Below, one piece after another: positions 34,672-43,969 of a stretch of DNA of 64,000 nucleotides. The notes below the pieces were generated by a model. That model saw nothing but the letters and a program-made list of their open reading frames with translations, made no database searches and was not told where the DNA came from. The position numbers were made by a program, and so were the translations under genes. Position 1 is the first letter of the stretch, and the number at the start of each line of letters is the position of its first letter. The stretch is from Fulvimarina sp. (lineage in GTDB: Bacteria; Pseudomonadota; Alphaproteobacteria; Rhizobiales; Rhizobiaceae). The stretch is taken from the NCBI GenBank assembly GCA_002700095.1, contig PACL01000080.1, positions 185,082 to 249,081 of the forward strand, written 5' to 3'.

Positions 34672-35922
34672 TCAGGCGAAGAATCGTCGGGCCTTTTCGA
34701 GGGCCTCGGCCAGACGGTCGACCTCGGCCAGAGTGTTATACATACCAAACGATGCCCGGCATGTGGAGGTCGTGCCAAAGCGCTTCAAGAGCGGCTGGGC
34801 GCAATGGGTCCCGGCCCGGACGGCGACGCCCTCCCGGTCGATCACCATCGACACGTCGTGGGAGTGGATGCCTTCGAGGTCGAAGGAGATGATCGCCCCT
34901 TTTCCCGGGGCCTCGCCATAGATCTTCAGCGAGTTGATCGTCTTCAGCCGCTCATGGGCGTAGTCGCGCAGCGTCTCCTCGTGGGCGGCGATGGCCTCGC
35001 GCCCGACGCTTGCCATGTAGTCGAGCGCAGCGCCGAGCCCGATCGCCTGGACGATCGGCGGCGTGCCGGCCTCGAAACGGTGCGGCGGATCGTTGTAGGT
35101 GACGCCCTCTTCCGTCACTTCGGCGATCATCTCGCCGCCGCCGTTGAACGGACGGGTCGCCTCCAGCATCGCCGTGCGGCCGTAGAGGACACCGATCCCG
35201 GTCGGGCCGTAGACCTTGTGGCCGGTGAAGACGTAGAAGTCGCAGCCGATGTCCTGGACGTCGACCGGCAGGTGGACGGCGCCCTGGCTGCCGTCGACGA
35301 GGGTCGGAATGCCCTTCGAACGCGCCAGCGCACAGACGGCCTTCACATCGACGACTGTGCCGAGAACGTTCGACATGTGGGTCGTGGCGATCAGCTTCGT
35401 GCGCGGCGTGATCGCCTTCTCGAAGGCCTCGACGCTGATCGAGCCGTCGTCCTCCACGGGGACGAAGACGAGCTTGGCGCCCTTCCGCTCCCGGATGAAG
35501 TGCCAGGGCACGATGTTGGAGTGGTGCTCCATCTGGGTGAGGACGATCTCGTCGCCCTCGCCGATCTCTTCCATGCCGAAGCCATAGGCGACGAGGTTGA
35601 TCGATTCCGTCGCCGAGCGGGTGAAGACGATCTCCTCCGCCGAGCCGGCGTTGAGGAAGGCCGTCACCTTGGCGCGGGCCGCCTCGTAGGCCTCGGTCGA
35701 ACGGTTCGACAGATAATGCAGGCCGCGATGGACGTTGGCGTAGTCTTCCGAATAGGCGCGCATGATCGTGTCGAGAACGACCTTCGGCTTCTGGGCCGAG
35801 GCGCCGTTGTCGAGATAGGTCAGCGGCTTGCCGTAGACCTGTTTCGACAGGATCGGAAAGTCGGCGCGGATCTTCTCGACGTCGTAGCTGATCGAAGGGG
35901 CGATCGCGGCTTCTGCGGACAT
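34672..35922 (-). CDS. sufS: SufS-type cysteine desulfurase
   Basis: PLP enzyme that takes sulfur from cysteine and passes it into the SufBCD scaffold. The PLP lysine is in YVFTGHKVYGPTG and the persulfide cysteine in RAGTHCAQPLLKRFG, which is the group II (SufS/CsdA) layout. Length 416 residues. No sufE gene is next to it here; a partner may be elsewhere. It follows sufD by 112 bases. A second, NifS/IscS-like desulfurase (40278-41477) opens the same cluster. Confidence 0.95.
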   Translation of the reverse strand: MSAEAAIAPSISYDVEKIRADFPILSKQVYGKPLTYLDNGASAQKPKVVLDTIMRAYSEDYANVHRGLHYLSNRSTEAYEAARAKVTAFLNAGSAEEIVFTRSATESINLVAYGFGMEEIGEGDEIVLTQMEHHSNIVPWHFIRERKGAKLVFVPVEDDGSISVEAFEKAITPRTKLIATTHMSNVLGTVVDVKAVCALARSKGIPTLVDGSQGAVHLPVDVQDIGCDFYVFTGHKVYGPTGIGVLYGRTAMLEATRPFNGGGEMIAEVTEEGVTYNDPPHRFEAGTPPIVQAIGLGAALDYMASVGREAIAAHEETLRDYAHERLKTINSLKIYGEAPGKGAIISFDLEGIHSHDVSMVIDREGVAVRAGTHCAQPLLKRFGTTSTCRASFGMYNTLAEVDRLAEALEKARRFFA

Positions 35923-36034
35923 GGTGCGAAACTCCAGCTGGCCGATGGGCCGGGTGGCTCGTGCGGGCGACGCTCGTTGGCGGGACGCTCGCCGGCAGTC
36001 GGTCGAGGCGGACGGATCGCGCCCGCCTCGTCCA

Positions 36035-37300
36035 TCAATGGTTCGTGTCGAGCCAGGCGTCGATCTTGGCCGTCAGCGCTTCGCCGAGGACCTCGCCGAT
36101 CTCCAGTTCCTCGACCATCTCGTCGACGAAGGCCTTGACCAAAAGGGCCTTCGCCTGCGGCTCCGGGATGCCGCGGGACATCAGGTAGAACAGGTGGTCG
36201 CCGTTGATCTCGCCCGCCGTCGCGCCGTGGCCGCACTGGACGTCGTCGGCGAAGATCTCAAGCTCGGGCTTGGCCGAGAAGTCGCCGTCCTCGGACAGGA
36301 GCAGCGTGTTGCAGGCCATCTTCGCGTCGGTCTTCTGCGCCTCGCGGGCGACCTTGATCATGCCCTGGAAGACGCCGTGGCCGCCCATCAGCACGTTGCG
36401 GAAAGTCTCCGTCGCGGTGGTGCCCGGATGGATGTGGCGCAGCGTCGTCGTCACGTCGACATGCTGATCCTTCTGCAGAAGGTTCACGCCCCGCATGATG
36501 ATCTGCGAGCCCTCGCCGGCAGTCACGGCATGGACTTCCTGGCGAACCAGAGCGCCGCCGGCATTCAGCACGAACAGCTTGAAGGTGGCGTTTGCGCCGA
36601 CCGAGACGTTGAGCTGGCCGAGATGTGCAGCGTCGAAATCCTTCGCCTGGTCGACGACCCAGAGCACTTCGGCGCCGTCGCCGATGGCAAGATGCGACAC
36701 CAGGCTCGAGGGAGCCGGCGAACCGCCGCCCTCGACGCGCTCGACGAAGACGGCCTTGGCGCCATGGCCGACGGCGACCTTCACCGCCGCATGGGACTGG
36801 AGGCCGATGCCGCTGCGCAGTTCGATCGGCGCGGCGACCTCGGCCATGTCCGCCACCGCGATCGTCGCCGCACGGGCGCCGAAGGCGGCGTTGACGAGGC
36901 GAACCGTATCGACCGGCCGGTCGAGATGGTTCGGGCTCTCATGCCAGTCGGCGAGATCCTCGGTGGCCGCGATGGTGACGCCGTCCGGCGCGCTCGCCCG
37001 CTCCGGGGCGTCGAGATCGACCACCGTCGAGCCCGGCACCAGCGGCGACAGCATCGTCTCGTTCTGCGGGAATTCCCGGGCGGCGACGGCCTCGATCAGG
37101 TGGTCACCGCCGAGACGGCGACCCATCAGATTGCGCAGGTCCGTATAGTGCCAGGCCTCGACGCGGCGATGCGGCAGGCCCTCCCGGCGCAGCGCCTCGA
37201 TCGCGGCGCGCCGCGCGTCCTCGTCGGTGCTGGCAGATTCCGCCAGCTGGACGAGAGCCGTCTCGGCCGGCGTGCGGGGGCGGAGTTCGGTGACGCTCAT
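36035..37300 (-). CDS. sufD: Fe-S scaffold subunit SufD
   Basis: Partner of SufB and SufC in the SufBC2D scaffold complex that builds clusters on the cytoplasmic Suf pathway. The C-terminal half is the SufBD beta-helix with the ISVGANATF-like strand (LNVSVGANATFKLFVLNAGG) and the final CGHGATAGEINGDHLFYLMSRGIPEPQAKALLV, shown here as CGHGATAGE...FYLMSRGIPEP. These are the cluster-binding Cys/His features of the family. Length 421 residues. It begins 3 bases after sufC ends, so they are tightly coupled. Confidence 0.94.
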   Translation of the reverse strand: MSVTELRPRTPAETALVQLAESASTDEDARRAAIEALRREGLPHRRVEAWHYTDLRNLMGRRLGGDHLIEAVAAREFPQNETMLSPLVPGSTVVDLDAPERASAPDGVTIAATEDLADWHESPNHLDRPVDTVRLVNAAFGARAATIAVADMAEVAAPIELRSGIGLQSHAAVKVAVGHGAKAVFVERVEGGGSPAPSSLVSHLAIGDGAEVLWVVDQAKDFDAAHLGQLNVSVGANATFKLFVLNAGGALVRQEVHAVTAGEGSQIIMRGVNLLQKDQHVDVTTTLRHIHPGTTATETFRNVLMGGHGVFQGMIKVAREAQKTDAKMACNTLLLSEDGDFSAKPELEIFADDVQCGHGATAGEINGDHLFYLMSRGIPEPQAKALLVKAFVDEMVEELEIGEVLGEALTAKIDAWLDTNH

Positions 37301-37303
37301 GGG

Positions 37304-38059
37304 TTACGCAGCCTCGCCGATGATCTGGCTGTAGCCCTCGTTCTCGAGCTGCAGCGCGAGGTCCTTGGTGCCGGACTTGATGATCTTGCCCTTGTAGAGG
37401 ACGTGGACCGTATCCGGGACGATGTAGTCGAGCAGGCGCTGATAGTGGGTGATGACCAGGAACGAGCGCTCCGGCCCGCGCAGAGCGTTGACGCCGCCGG
37501 CGACGATCTTCAGCGCGTCGATGTCGAGGCCGGAATCGGTCTCGTCCATGACGCAGAGCTTGGGCTCGAGAAGCGCCATCTGCAGGATCTCGGCGCGCTT
37601 CTTCTCGCCGCCGGAAAATCCGACGTTCAAGGGGCGCTTCAGCATCTCGGCGTCGATCTTCAGTTCGGCCGCGGCGGCCTTCACGCGGCGCATGAAGTCC
37701 GGCGTCATCAGCTCGGCCTCGCCGCGCGCCTTGCGCTGGGCGTTCATCGCCGTCTTCAGGAACGTCATGGTCGCGACGCCGGGGATCTCCAGCGGATACT
37801 GGAAGGCGAGGAAGACGCCCGAGGCGGCGCGCTCGGCCGGGTCCATCTCGAGGATCGACTCGCCGTTGTAGAGGATGTCGCCCTCGGTCACCTCGTAGTC
37901 GTCTCGGCCGGCCAGGATGTAGGACAGGGTCGACTTGCCGGAGCCGTTCGGCCCCATGATCGCGGCGACCTCGCCATCCTTGACCGTCAGGTCGACGCCC
38001 TTGAGGATTTCGGTGCCCTCATCGGCGACGCGGGCATGGAGGTTCTTGATTTCGAGCAT
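37304..38059 (-). CDS. sufC: Fe-S scaffold ATPase SufC
   Basis: ABC-type ATPase that drives SufBC2D. Walker A GPNGSGKST near residue 36, signature region GFSGGEKKRAEILQM and Walker B LCVMDETDSGLD are all present, with the H-loop in ITHYQRLLDYI. Length 251 residues matches the family. It follows the small gene at 38120 by 60 bases and precedes sufD by 3 bases. Confidence 0.97.
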   Translation of the reverse strand: MLEIKNLHARVADEGTEILKGVDLTVKDGEVAAIMGPNGSGKSTLSYILAGRDDYEVTEGDILYNGESILEMDPAERAASGVFLAFQYPLEIPGVATMTFLKTAMNAQRKARGEAELMTPDFMRRVKAAAAELKIDAEMLKRPLNVGFSGGEKKRAEILQMALLEPKLCVMDETDSGLDIDALKIVAGGVNALRGPERSFLVITHYQRLLDYIVPDTVHVLYKGKIIKSGTKDLALQLENEGYSQIIGEAA

Positions 38060-38119
38060 GGTGTCTTTTCGTCTCTAGCGTTCGTTCGTGTCTGTTTCGT
38101 CAGTGCAATGCGGGTTGGC

Positions 38120-38320
38120 CTAGCGGCAATCGAAATCGTCCGCGGCCCGGATCTTTTCGAGGAGCCTCTGGCGTTCGGCTTGAAGCACCTCGACCTCGTC
38201 GGCGACGATCGGGTCGGTCATCGAACCCTGCGCCATCGCGACGGCCTCGCGAGCCTGCTCGATCTGGTTTTCGATCGCGCGCAGGCGGGCATGGCGCGCG
38301 TCCGTCGGATCGGGGGTCAT
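38120..38320 (-). CDS. Small coiled-coil protein in the suf operon (second of pair)
   Basis: A 66-residue protein of no known family. It is almost all alpha-helical with heptad-like spacing: RAIENQIEQAREAVAMAQG and DEVEVLQAERQRLLEKIRAA. The ATG overlaps the stop of the upstream small gene by one base (TGATG), showing translational coupling. Lying between sufB and sufC on the same strand, it must be on the suf transcript. It has a single Cys close to its end (DDFDCR). Confidence 0.72.
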   Translation of the reverse strand: MTPDPTDARHARLRAIENQIEQAREAVAMAQGSMTDPIVADEVEVLQAERQRLLEKIRAADDFDCR

Positions 38321-38541
38321 CAGTCTACCAGTTCTAGCCGGCGTTCGATTCGGTCGAGGCGCGATTCCAGGCTGGCGAACCGGTGGTCACTGAGCGTGTT
38401 GCTCCCAACCAGGCCGCCGACATGTTGGCGAATGACAAGCAATTCCGCCGACAGCCGGTCGACCTTCTCTTCCAGACGCGCCATTTGCTGGCGCATGGAT
38501 CGCAGATGTTCGAGGACCAGTTTCTCGACGTTCTCGTTCAT
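38320..38541 (-). CDS. Small coiled-coil protein in the suf operon (first of pair)
   Basis: A 73-residue protein with clear coiled-coil heptads: LVLEHLRSMRQQMARLEEKV, DRLSAELLVIRQHVGGL and a final ASLESRLDRIERRLELVD. It resembles many small rhizobial proteins that have no assigned function. The gene starts 83 bases after sufB and ends in TGATG with the next small gene. The pair may form a hetero-oligomer; any role in Fe-S assembly is inferred only from position. Confidence 0.72.
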   Translation of the reverse strand: MNENVEKLVLEHLRSMRQQMARLEEKVDRLSAELLVIRQHVGGLVGSNTLSDHRFASLESRLDRIERRLELVD

Positions 38542-38624
38542 GGCTTGCTCCTGGCAAGAGACTCCGCAACCACCGTCTTAAAGCACGTTTCCGATCCGGC
38601 CGCGGAAGTCCTTCACCCTCCGCG

Positions 38625-40145
38625 TCAGCCGACGCTGCCTTCCAGCGAGATCCCAATCAGCTTCTGGGCCTCCACGGCGAACTCCATCGGCAGTTGCTGG
38701 ATGACGTCGCGCACGAAGCCGTTGACGATCAGCGCGACCGCCTCTTCCTCCGGGATGCCCCGCTGCATGCAGTAGAACAGCTGGTCGTCGGAGATCTTCG
38801 ACGTCGTCGCCTCGTGCTCGAACTGTGCCGTGGCGTTCTTCGCCTCGATATAGGGCACGGTGTGCGCGCCGCAGTCGTTGCCGATGAGGAGCGAATCGCA
38901 CTGGGTGAAGTTACGGGCGTTGGCGGCCTTCCGGTTCGCGGTGACGAGGCCGCGATAGGTGTTGTTGGAATTGCCCGCCGAAATGCCCTTGGAGATGATG
39001 CGGCTCGTCGTGTTCTTGCCGAGATGGATCATCTTGGTGCCGCTGTCGATCTGCTGGCGACCGTTGGAGACGGCGATCGAATAGAACTCGCCGCGGGAAT
39101 TGTCGCCGCGAAGGATGCAGGAGGGGTATTTCCATGTGATCGCCGAGCCGGTTTCGACCTGCGTCCAGGAAATTCGCGAGTTCTTGCCGCGGCAGTCGCC
39201 CCGCTTGGTGACGAAGTTGTAGATGCCGCCCTTGCCATCCTTGTCGCCCGGATACCAGTTCTGGACGGTGGAATACTTGATCTCGGCATCGTCCAGCGCG
39301 ATCAGCTCGACGACGGCGGCATGCAGCTGGTTCTCGTCGCGCTGGGGCGCCGTGCACCCCTCGAGATAGGAAACGTAGGAGCCTTCGTCGGCGATGATCA
39401 GCGTTCGCTCGAACTGGCCGGTGTTCTTCTCGTTGATGCGGAAATAGGTCGACAGCTCCATCGGGCAGCGGACGCCCTTCGGCACGTAGACGAAGGAGCC
39501 GTCGGTGAAGACCGCCGAGTTCATCGTGGCGAAGAAGTTGTCGGAGACCGGGACCACCGAGCCGAGATATTTCTTCACCAGCTCCGGATGCTCGCGGATG
39601 GCCTCGGAGATCGGCATGAAGATCACGCCGGCCTTCTGCAGTTCCTTCTTGAAGGTCGTCGCCACCGAGACCGAATCGAACACGGCGTCCACCGCGACCC
39701 GTCCGCTCGGGGCCTGCAACCGGTCATCGTCGTCCGAGCCGTCCTGAACCTGCGGCTTGACGACACCGGCGAGGATCTCCTGCTCGCGCAGCGGGATGCC
39801 GAGCTTTTCATAGGTGCGCAGGATCTCCGGATCGACCTCGTCGAGAGAGGCCGGGCCGGACATCGACTTCGGCGCCGCGTAATAGTGGATGTCCTGGAAG
39901 TCGATGGGCGGATAATCGACGCGGGCCCAGTCCGGGCTCTCCATCGTCTTCCAGCGCTCGAACGCCTCGAGGCGCCAGGCCAGCATCCACTCCGGCTCGC
40001 CCTTCTTGGCCGAGATGAGCTTGATGGTCTCTTCGGTCAGCCCCTTGGGGGCGACGTCCATCTCGATCAGCGTTTCGAAGCCGTATTTGTACTGGTCGAC
40101 GTCGATCTGCCGGACCTGATCGATGGTCTCCTGGACAGCTGGCAT
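38625..40145 (-). CDS. sufB: Fe-S scaffold subunit SufB
   Basis: Main scaffold protein of the Suf system. The C-terminal beta-helix domain carries the conserved [20 protein letters not shown] segment (pattern FTQCDS...[11 protein letters not shown]) with the Cys involved in cluster formation, followed by [19 protein letters not shown]. The N-terminal part holds [15 protein letters not shown] and the [19 protein letters not shown] signature (pattern EGCTAP). Length 506 residues, slightly more than E. coli (495). It follows the first cysteine desulfurase after 132 bases. Confidence 0.97.
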   Translation of the reverse strand: MPAVQETIDQVRQIDVDQYKYGFETLIEMDVAPKGLTEETIKLISAKKGEPEWMLAWRLEAFERWKTMESPDWARVDYPPIDFQDIHYYAAPKSMSGPASLDEVDPEILRTYEKLGIPLREQEILAGVVKPQVQDGSDDDDRLQAPSGRVAVDAVFDSVSVATTFKKELQKAGVIFMPISEAIREHPELVKKYLGSVVPVSDNFFATMNSAVFTDGSFVYVPKGVRCPMELSTYFRINEKNTGQFERTLIIADEGSYVSYLEGCTAPQRDENQLHAAVVELIALDDAEIKYSTVQNWYPGDKDGKGGIYNFVTKRGDCRGKNSRISWTQVETGSAITWKYPSCILRGDNSRGEFYSIAVSNGRQQIDSGTKMIHLGKNTTSRIISKGISAGNSNNTYRGLVTANRKAANARNFTQCDSLLIGNDCGAHTVPYIEAKNATAQFEHEATTSKISDDQLFYCMQRGIPEEEAVALIVNGFVRDVIQQLPMEFAVEAQKLIGISLEGSVG

Positions 40146-40277
40146 TCTTCATTGCTCCATACTCGCCGGATTCAAGGTCCGGTGGTTGGGTTATCGATCG
40201 GGAAAACTTGCTCCTGACCGTCAAGATAAGTCTCGAATGGCCGCGTTTTTAGTGCCATTCCAAATAATCGCAAGCGC

Positions 40278-41477
40278 TCAGGCCGCGACCTCGCGGGTCG
40301 TTTTCGCGCCAGCCCTCAGCGCCAGCCTCTCATACTCCCGAACAAAGCGTTCGAGGGCGGATTTTTCGGTCTCGAAACCGAAGCTGACGCGGATCGCCCC
40401 GAGCCCCGGATCGATCGGCAGTCCGGCATCGGCGAGTGCCGCCACCACGTGGCTCGGCCCGACCTTCCCGGAGGAGCAGGCAGACCCCGCCGATACCGCA
40501 ATTCCCGCAAGATCCAGCGCGATCTGCGCGGTCTCGGCCTTGACGCCGGGATGCACGATCGCGGCGGTGTTGGGAAGCCGCTCTGCGTCTCGTCCCAGAA
40601 TTGCCGCGCCGGGAAGCCTCGAGGACACCTGCTGTTCCAGCCACGCGCGGCGGTCATAAAGCGACGACTGCAAACCCTCGAGCCTGCGGCTTGCGGCCTC
40701 GGCCGCCGCGCCGAAGCTGGCGATGGCCGGCAGCGCCTCGGTGCCTGCCCGCATGCCGCGCTCCTGGCCGCCGCCGCGCAGCAGCGCGAAGGGCCGGGTC
40801 GAAAGGCTCGCAAGGACGATCGCGCCGACGCCCTTCAGTGCCCCCATCTTGTGACCGGACAGGATGACCGCATCCGCCCCGGTCGCGGCCAGATTGACGG
40901 GCAGCCGGCCGGCCATCTGCGCGGCATCGAGCACGAGGCGGACCGGCCGGCCCGCGATGGCGTCGCGGATCGCCGCGAGCGGCTGGATCACACCGGTCTC
41001 GGAATTCGCCCAGGACAAAGCGAAAAGGCCTGGTGCCTCGCTCGCGCTCGCCCATTCGGCCAGCGCGCGAAGATCGACGACCCCGTCCCGGTCGACCGGC
41101 AGGCGGGTGATGGCGGCGGGCGCGAAGCTGCCGCCCTCGCGTGTGGCCGGATGGTCGGTCTCGATGACGGCGAGCCTGAAAATGTCGACGGTCTCGCCGC
41201 CGACGAGCCAACGGGGCGACAGGAGCTGCGCTGCTGCCTCGGTGGCGCCGCTGGTGAAGATCACGTTCTCGGGCGGCACCACGTCGCCGTCGCCGCCGAC
41301 CAGCCGGGCCACCGCGAGGCGTGCGGCCTCGCATGCCGCACGGGCTGCCCGGCCCTCGCGATGGGTCGAGGACGGATTGGCAAGCGCCAGCGCCGCGACC
41401 GCCGCTTCTCTCGCTTCGGGAAGCAGTGGCGCGGACGCATTGTGGTCCAGATAGATCCGCTCGTCGCGGCTGGTCAT
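40278..41477 (-). CDS. NifS/IscS-like cysteine desulfurase opening the suf cluster
   Basis: A 399-residue PLP-dependent cysteine desulfurase of group I type. The N-terminus is IYLDHNASAPLLPEAREA, the PLP lysine is in LSGHKMGALKGVGA, and the mobile cysteine loop is SAGSACSSGKV, as in NifS/IscS. In Rhizobiales such a gene often precedes sufB and is sometimes called sufS2 or nifS-like. The start at 41477 (MTSRDERIYLDH) is fixed by the family N-terminus. The open frame upstream is the mirror of the hydrolase gene on the other strand. An Irr-box-like site lies 94 bases upstream. Confidence 0.93.
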   Translation of the reverse strand: MTSRDERIYLDHNASAPLLPEAREAAVAALALANPSSTHREGRAARAACEAARLAVARLVGGDGDVVPPENVIFTSGATEAAAQLLSPRWLVGGETVDIFRLAVIETDHPATREGGSFAPAAITRLPVDRDGVVDLRALAEWASASEAPGLFALSWANSETGVIQPLAAIRDAIAGRPVRLVLDAAQMAGRLPVNLAATGADAVILSGHKMGALKGVGAIVLASLSTRPFALLRGGGQERGMRAGTEALPAIASFGAAAEAASRRLEGLQSSLYDRRAWLEQQVSSRLPGAAILGRDAERLPNTAAIVHPGVKAETAQIALDLAGIAVSAGSACSSGKVGPSHVVAALADAGLPIDPGLGAIRVSFGFETEKSALERFVREYERLALRAGAKTTREVAA

Positions 41478-41571
41478 GTCGACTCGCTGAGAATAACGCG
41501 TGCTGCCGCGCAAATTCCTTGAAATTCCGCCTGCAAAGGGACTAGAAAGCGCCCTCACATGGCATCGCCAG

Positions 41572-41588
41572 TTTTGAATTCTTCTAAA
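41572..41588. promoter_or_regulatory. Irr (ICE) box candidate upstream of the suf operon
   Basis: On the minus strand the site reads TTTAGAA-GAA-TTCAAAA. It matches the iron control element pattern TTTAGAA-N3-TTCTAAA at 13 of 14 fixed positions. It lies between the first suf gene (start 41477, minus strand) and a hydrolase gene (start 41667, plus strand). Irr is the haem-linked iron regulator of Rhizobiales, and suf operons are known members of its regulon. Confidence 0.6.
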
Positions 41589-41666
41589 GTGGAACTTACG
41601 AGGCCGGTCCGGTTTCGTCAAGCGCGGCCAACGCGCCTGCCCCGTCCGCTGAGCGAGAGTATCTAT

Positions 41667-42341
41667 ATGCCCGAAGTGATCTTCAATGGCCCCGCTGGCC
41701 GCCTCGAAGGCCGATATCAGGCCGCCAAGGAAAAGAACGCCCCGATCGCGATCGTGCTGCACCCGCATCCGCGCTTCGGCGGGACGATGAACAACCAGAT
41801 CGTCTATCAGCTGTTCTACATGTTCGTGGAGCGCGGCTTCACCACGCTGCGGTTCAATTTCCGCGGCATCGGCCGCAGCCAGGGCGAATTCGACCACGGC
41901 ACGGGCGAGCTCTCCGACGCGGCCTCGGCGCTCGACTGGGTGCAGAGCCTGCACCCCGATTCCAAGCAGACCTGGGTCGCAGGCTATTCCTTCGGCTCCT
42001 GGATCGGCATGCAGCTTTTGATGCGCCGGCCGGAGATCGAGGGCTTCCTGTCGGTGTCGCCGCAGCCGAACTCCTACGACTTCTCCTTCCTCGCCCCCTG
42101 CCCGTCCTCCGGCCTGATCATCCATGGCGGCAAGGACCGGGTGGCACCGCCGCGCGACGTGCAGACCCTGGTCGACAAGCTGAAGACCCAGAAGGGCATC
42201 GTCATCACCCAGAAGACGATGGAAGAGGCGAACCACTTCTATACCGAGCACACCGACGAGCTGATCGCCGAATGCGCCGACTATCTCGACCGGCGGCTGG
42301 CCGGCGAACTCTCCGATCCGCGGCCGAAGCGCCTGCGCTGA
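41667..42341 (+). CDS. Alpha/beta hydrolase
   Basis: A 224-residue cytoplasmic alpha/beta-hydrolase of the dienelactone hydrolase-like/YpfH type. The N-terminal beta strand and HPHPRFGGTMNN form the oxyanion region; the nucleophile elbow is GYSFGSW (Ser); the acid is in IHGGKDRVAPP and the His in EANHFYTEH. This close set occurs in many alphaproteobacteria, usually as one gene, with unknown substrate. It is divergent from the suf operon and shares its control region with the Irr-box candidate. Confidence 0.9.
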   Translation: MPEVIFNGPAGRLEGRYQAAKEKNAPIAIVLHPHPRFGGTMNNQIVYQLFYMFVERGFTTLRFNFRGIGRSQGEFDHGTGELSDAASALDWVQSLHPDSKQTWVAGYSFGSWIGMQLLMRRPEIEGFLSVSPQPNSYDFSFLAPCPSSGLIIHGGKDRVAPPRDVQTLVDKLKTQKGIVITQKTMEEANHFYTEHTDELIAECADYLDRRLAGELSDPRPKRLR

Positions 42342-42592
42342 GACGGACGAGCCGTCAGCCGGAACAAGCGGGGCGAGCGGCGGCCAGGCTGCCAGCTCCG
42401 CCGAAGACGGCCTAGCGTGACGGCTGGGGCTTCGACCGCCGGCCGCCATCGCCTCGACTGGCGCCGTGATCCCAGACCTTGCATGATCTGGCCGGGCAGC
42501 CCGGCCGGCACTCTTTCGGATCACGCGCCTCACACCATCTCCCCTGCCTCGCTGCGGCCAGAGGCGACCCCGATCGACAGGATCCCGCACCC

Positions 42593-43843
42593 ATGACCGG
42601 TTTCAAGTCCGACTTCCTCCGCACGCTCTCCGAGCGCGGCTTCATCCATCAGGTCTCGGACGAAAGCGGGCTCGACGATCTGTTCGCGAAGGAAACGGTC
42701 ACCGCCTATGTCGGTTACGACGCGACGGCGACGAGCCTCCACATCGGCAACCTGATCTCCGCGACCATGCTCCACTGGCTGCAGGAGACGGGCCATCGGC
42801 CGATCGCGCTGATGGGCGGCGGCACCTCGATGGTCGGCGACCCGTCCTTCCGCGACGAGCAGCGCAAGCTCCTCACCGCGGAGGCGATCGAGGAGAACAT
42901 CGCCGGCATCAAGAAGATCTTCGCGCGCATCCTCCGGTTCGGCGACGGGCCGACCGACGCGATGATGGTGAACAATGCCGACTGGCTGCTGAAGCTCAAC
43001 TATGTCGAGTTCCTGCGCGACGTCGGCCGGCATTTCTCCGTCAACCGGATGCTCTCCTTCGATTCGGTGAAGATTCGGCTGGACCGCGAGCAGTCGCTGT
43101 CCTTCCTCGAATTCAACTACATGATCATGCAGGGCTACGACTTCGTCGAGCTCTCGCGGCGCCACGACTGCCGGCTGCAGATGGGCGGCTCCGACCAGTG
43201 GGGCAACATCATCAACGGCGTGGATCTCGGCCACCGCATGGGCACGCCGCAGCTCTACGCGCTGACGACGCCGCTGCTCACCACCTCCTCCGGCGCCAAG
43301 ATGGGCAAGACCGCGCAAGGTGCCGTCTGGCTCAATGGCGATCTCTTCAGCCCCTATGACTTCTGGCAGTTCTTCCGCAACACCGAGGATGCGGACGTCG
43401 GCCGCTTCCTGAAGATCTTCACGCGCCTGCCGCTGGACGAGATTGCCCGCCTGGAAGCGCTCGGCGGCCAGGAGATCAACGAGGCGAAGAAGATCCTCGC
43501 CACCGAGGCCGCAGCCATCGTCCACGGTCGCGCGGCCGCCGAGGAAGCCGCCGAGACGGCGCGCAAGACCTTCGAGGAAGGCGCCCTCGCCGAGACCCTG
43601 CCGACGATCGCGATCTCGAAGTCGGAGCTCGCCGCGGGCGCAGGGCTGCTTGCCCTCGTCGTCCAGGCCGGGCTCGCCGGATCGAATGGCGAGGCGCGCC
43701 GGCACGTCCAGGGCGGCGCGGTGCGGATCAACGACGAAGCGGTCACCGACCCCCAGACGGTGCTGAGCGACAAGGACGTGAAGGACGGCGTCGTCAAGCT
43801 TTCGGTCGGGCGCAAGAAGCATGTGCTGGTGCGGCCGGAATAG
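42593..43843 (+). CDS. tyrS: Tyrosyl-tRNA synthetase
   Basis: Class I aminoacyl-tRNA synthetase. The HIGH-type motif is HIGNL near residue 43, the tyrosine-binding region follows, and the KMSKS-type loop is KMGKT in [19 protein letters not shown]-terminal S4 RNA-binding domain (about residues 345-405) contains [20 protein letters not shown]. Length 416 residues is typical. The start at 42593 ([16 protein letters not shown]) agrees with the family. It ends 126 bases before the convergent AsmA-like gene. Confidence 0.96.
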   Translation: MTGFKSDFLRTLSERGFIHQVSDESGLDDLFAKETVTAYVGYDATATSLHIGNLISATMLHWLQETGHRPIALMGGGTSMVGDPSFRDEQRKLLTAEAIEENIAGIKKIFARILRFGDGPTDAMMVNNADWLLKLNYVEFLRDVGRHFSVNRMLSFDSVKIRLDREQSLSFLEFNYMIMQGYDFVELSRRHDCRLQMGGSDQWGNIINGVDLGHRMGTPQLYALTTPLLTTSSGAKMGKTAQGAVWLNGDLFSPYDFWQFFRNTEDADVGRFLKIFTRLPLDEIARLEALGGQEINEAKKILATEAAAIVHGRAAAEEAAETARKTFEEGALAETLPTIAISKSELAAGAGLLALVVQAGLAGSNGEARRHVQGGAVRINDEAVTDPQTVLSDKDVKDGVVKLSVGRKKHVLVRPE

Positions 43844-43916
43844 AACTGCGGAACGGTTGCGGAGGCGCCCCCGAACGCGCCGGCCTTGGCCGGCCTGACC
43901 GGGCGGCTTGCAGTTC
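43843..43916. terminator. Hairpin region between convergent tyrS and AsmA-like genes
   Basis: GAACTGC (43843-43849) and GCAGTTC (43910-43916) are inverted copies enclosing a perfect GCCGGCC-TT-GGCCGGC palindrome at 43879-43894. There is no T run. It may serve as a two-way transcription stop, but this is uncertain. Confidence 0.35.
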
Positions 43917-43969
43917 CAAAGGATGCGGGGCGGAGCAAGCGCAGCGCCGCTCCACGGAGCTTGTCCGGA

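Noticed and set aside
40146-40277. A second promoter or iron-responsive site between the cysteine desulfurase and sufB
   Set aside because: A minus-strand TTGACG and a TGAC-G-GTCA palindrome are present, but there is no -10 at a proper distance and no match to an iron box, so the evidence is too weak.
41478-42590. An N-terminal extension of the first cysteine desulfurase
   Set aside because: It is the mirror of the alpha/beta hydrolase gene on the plus strand; the desulfurase family starts at MTSRDERIYLDH (41477).
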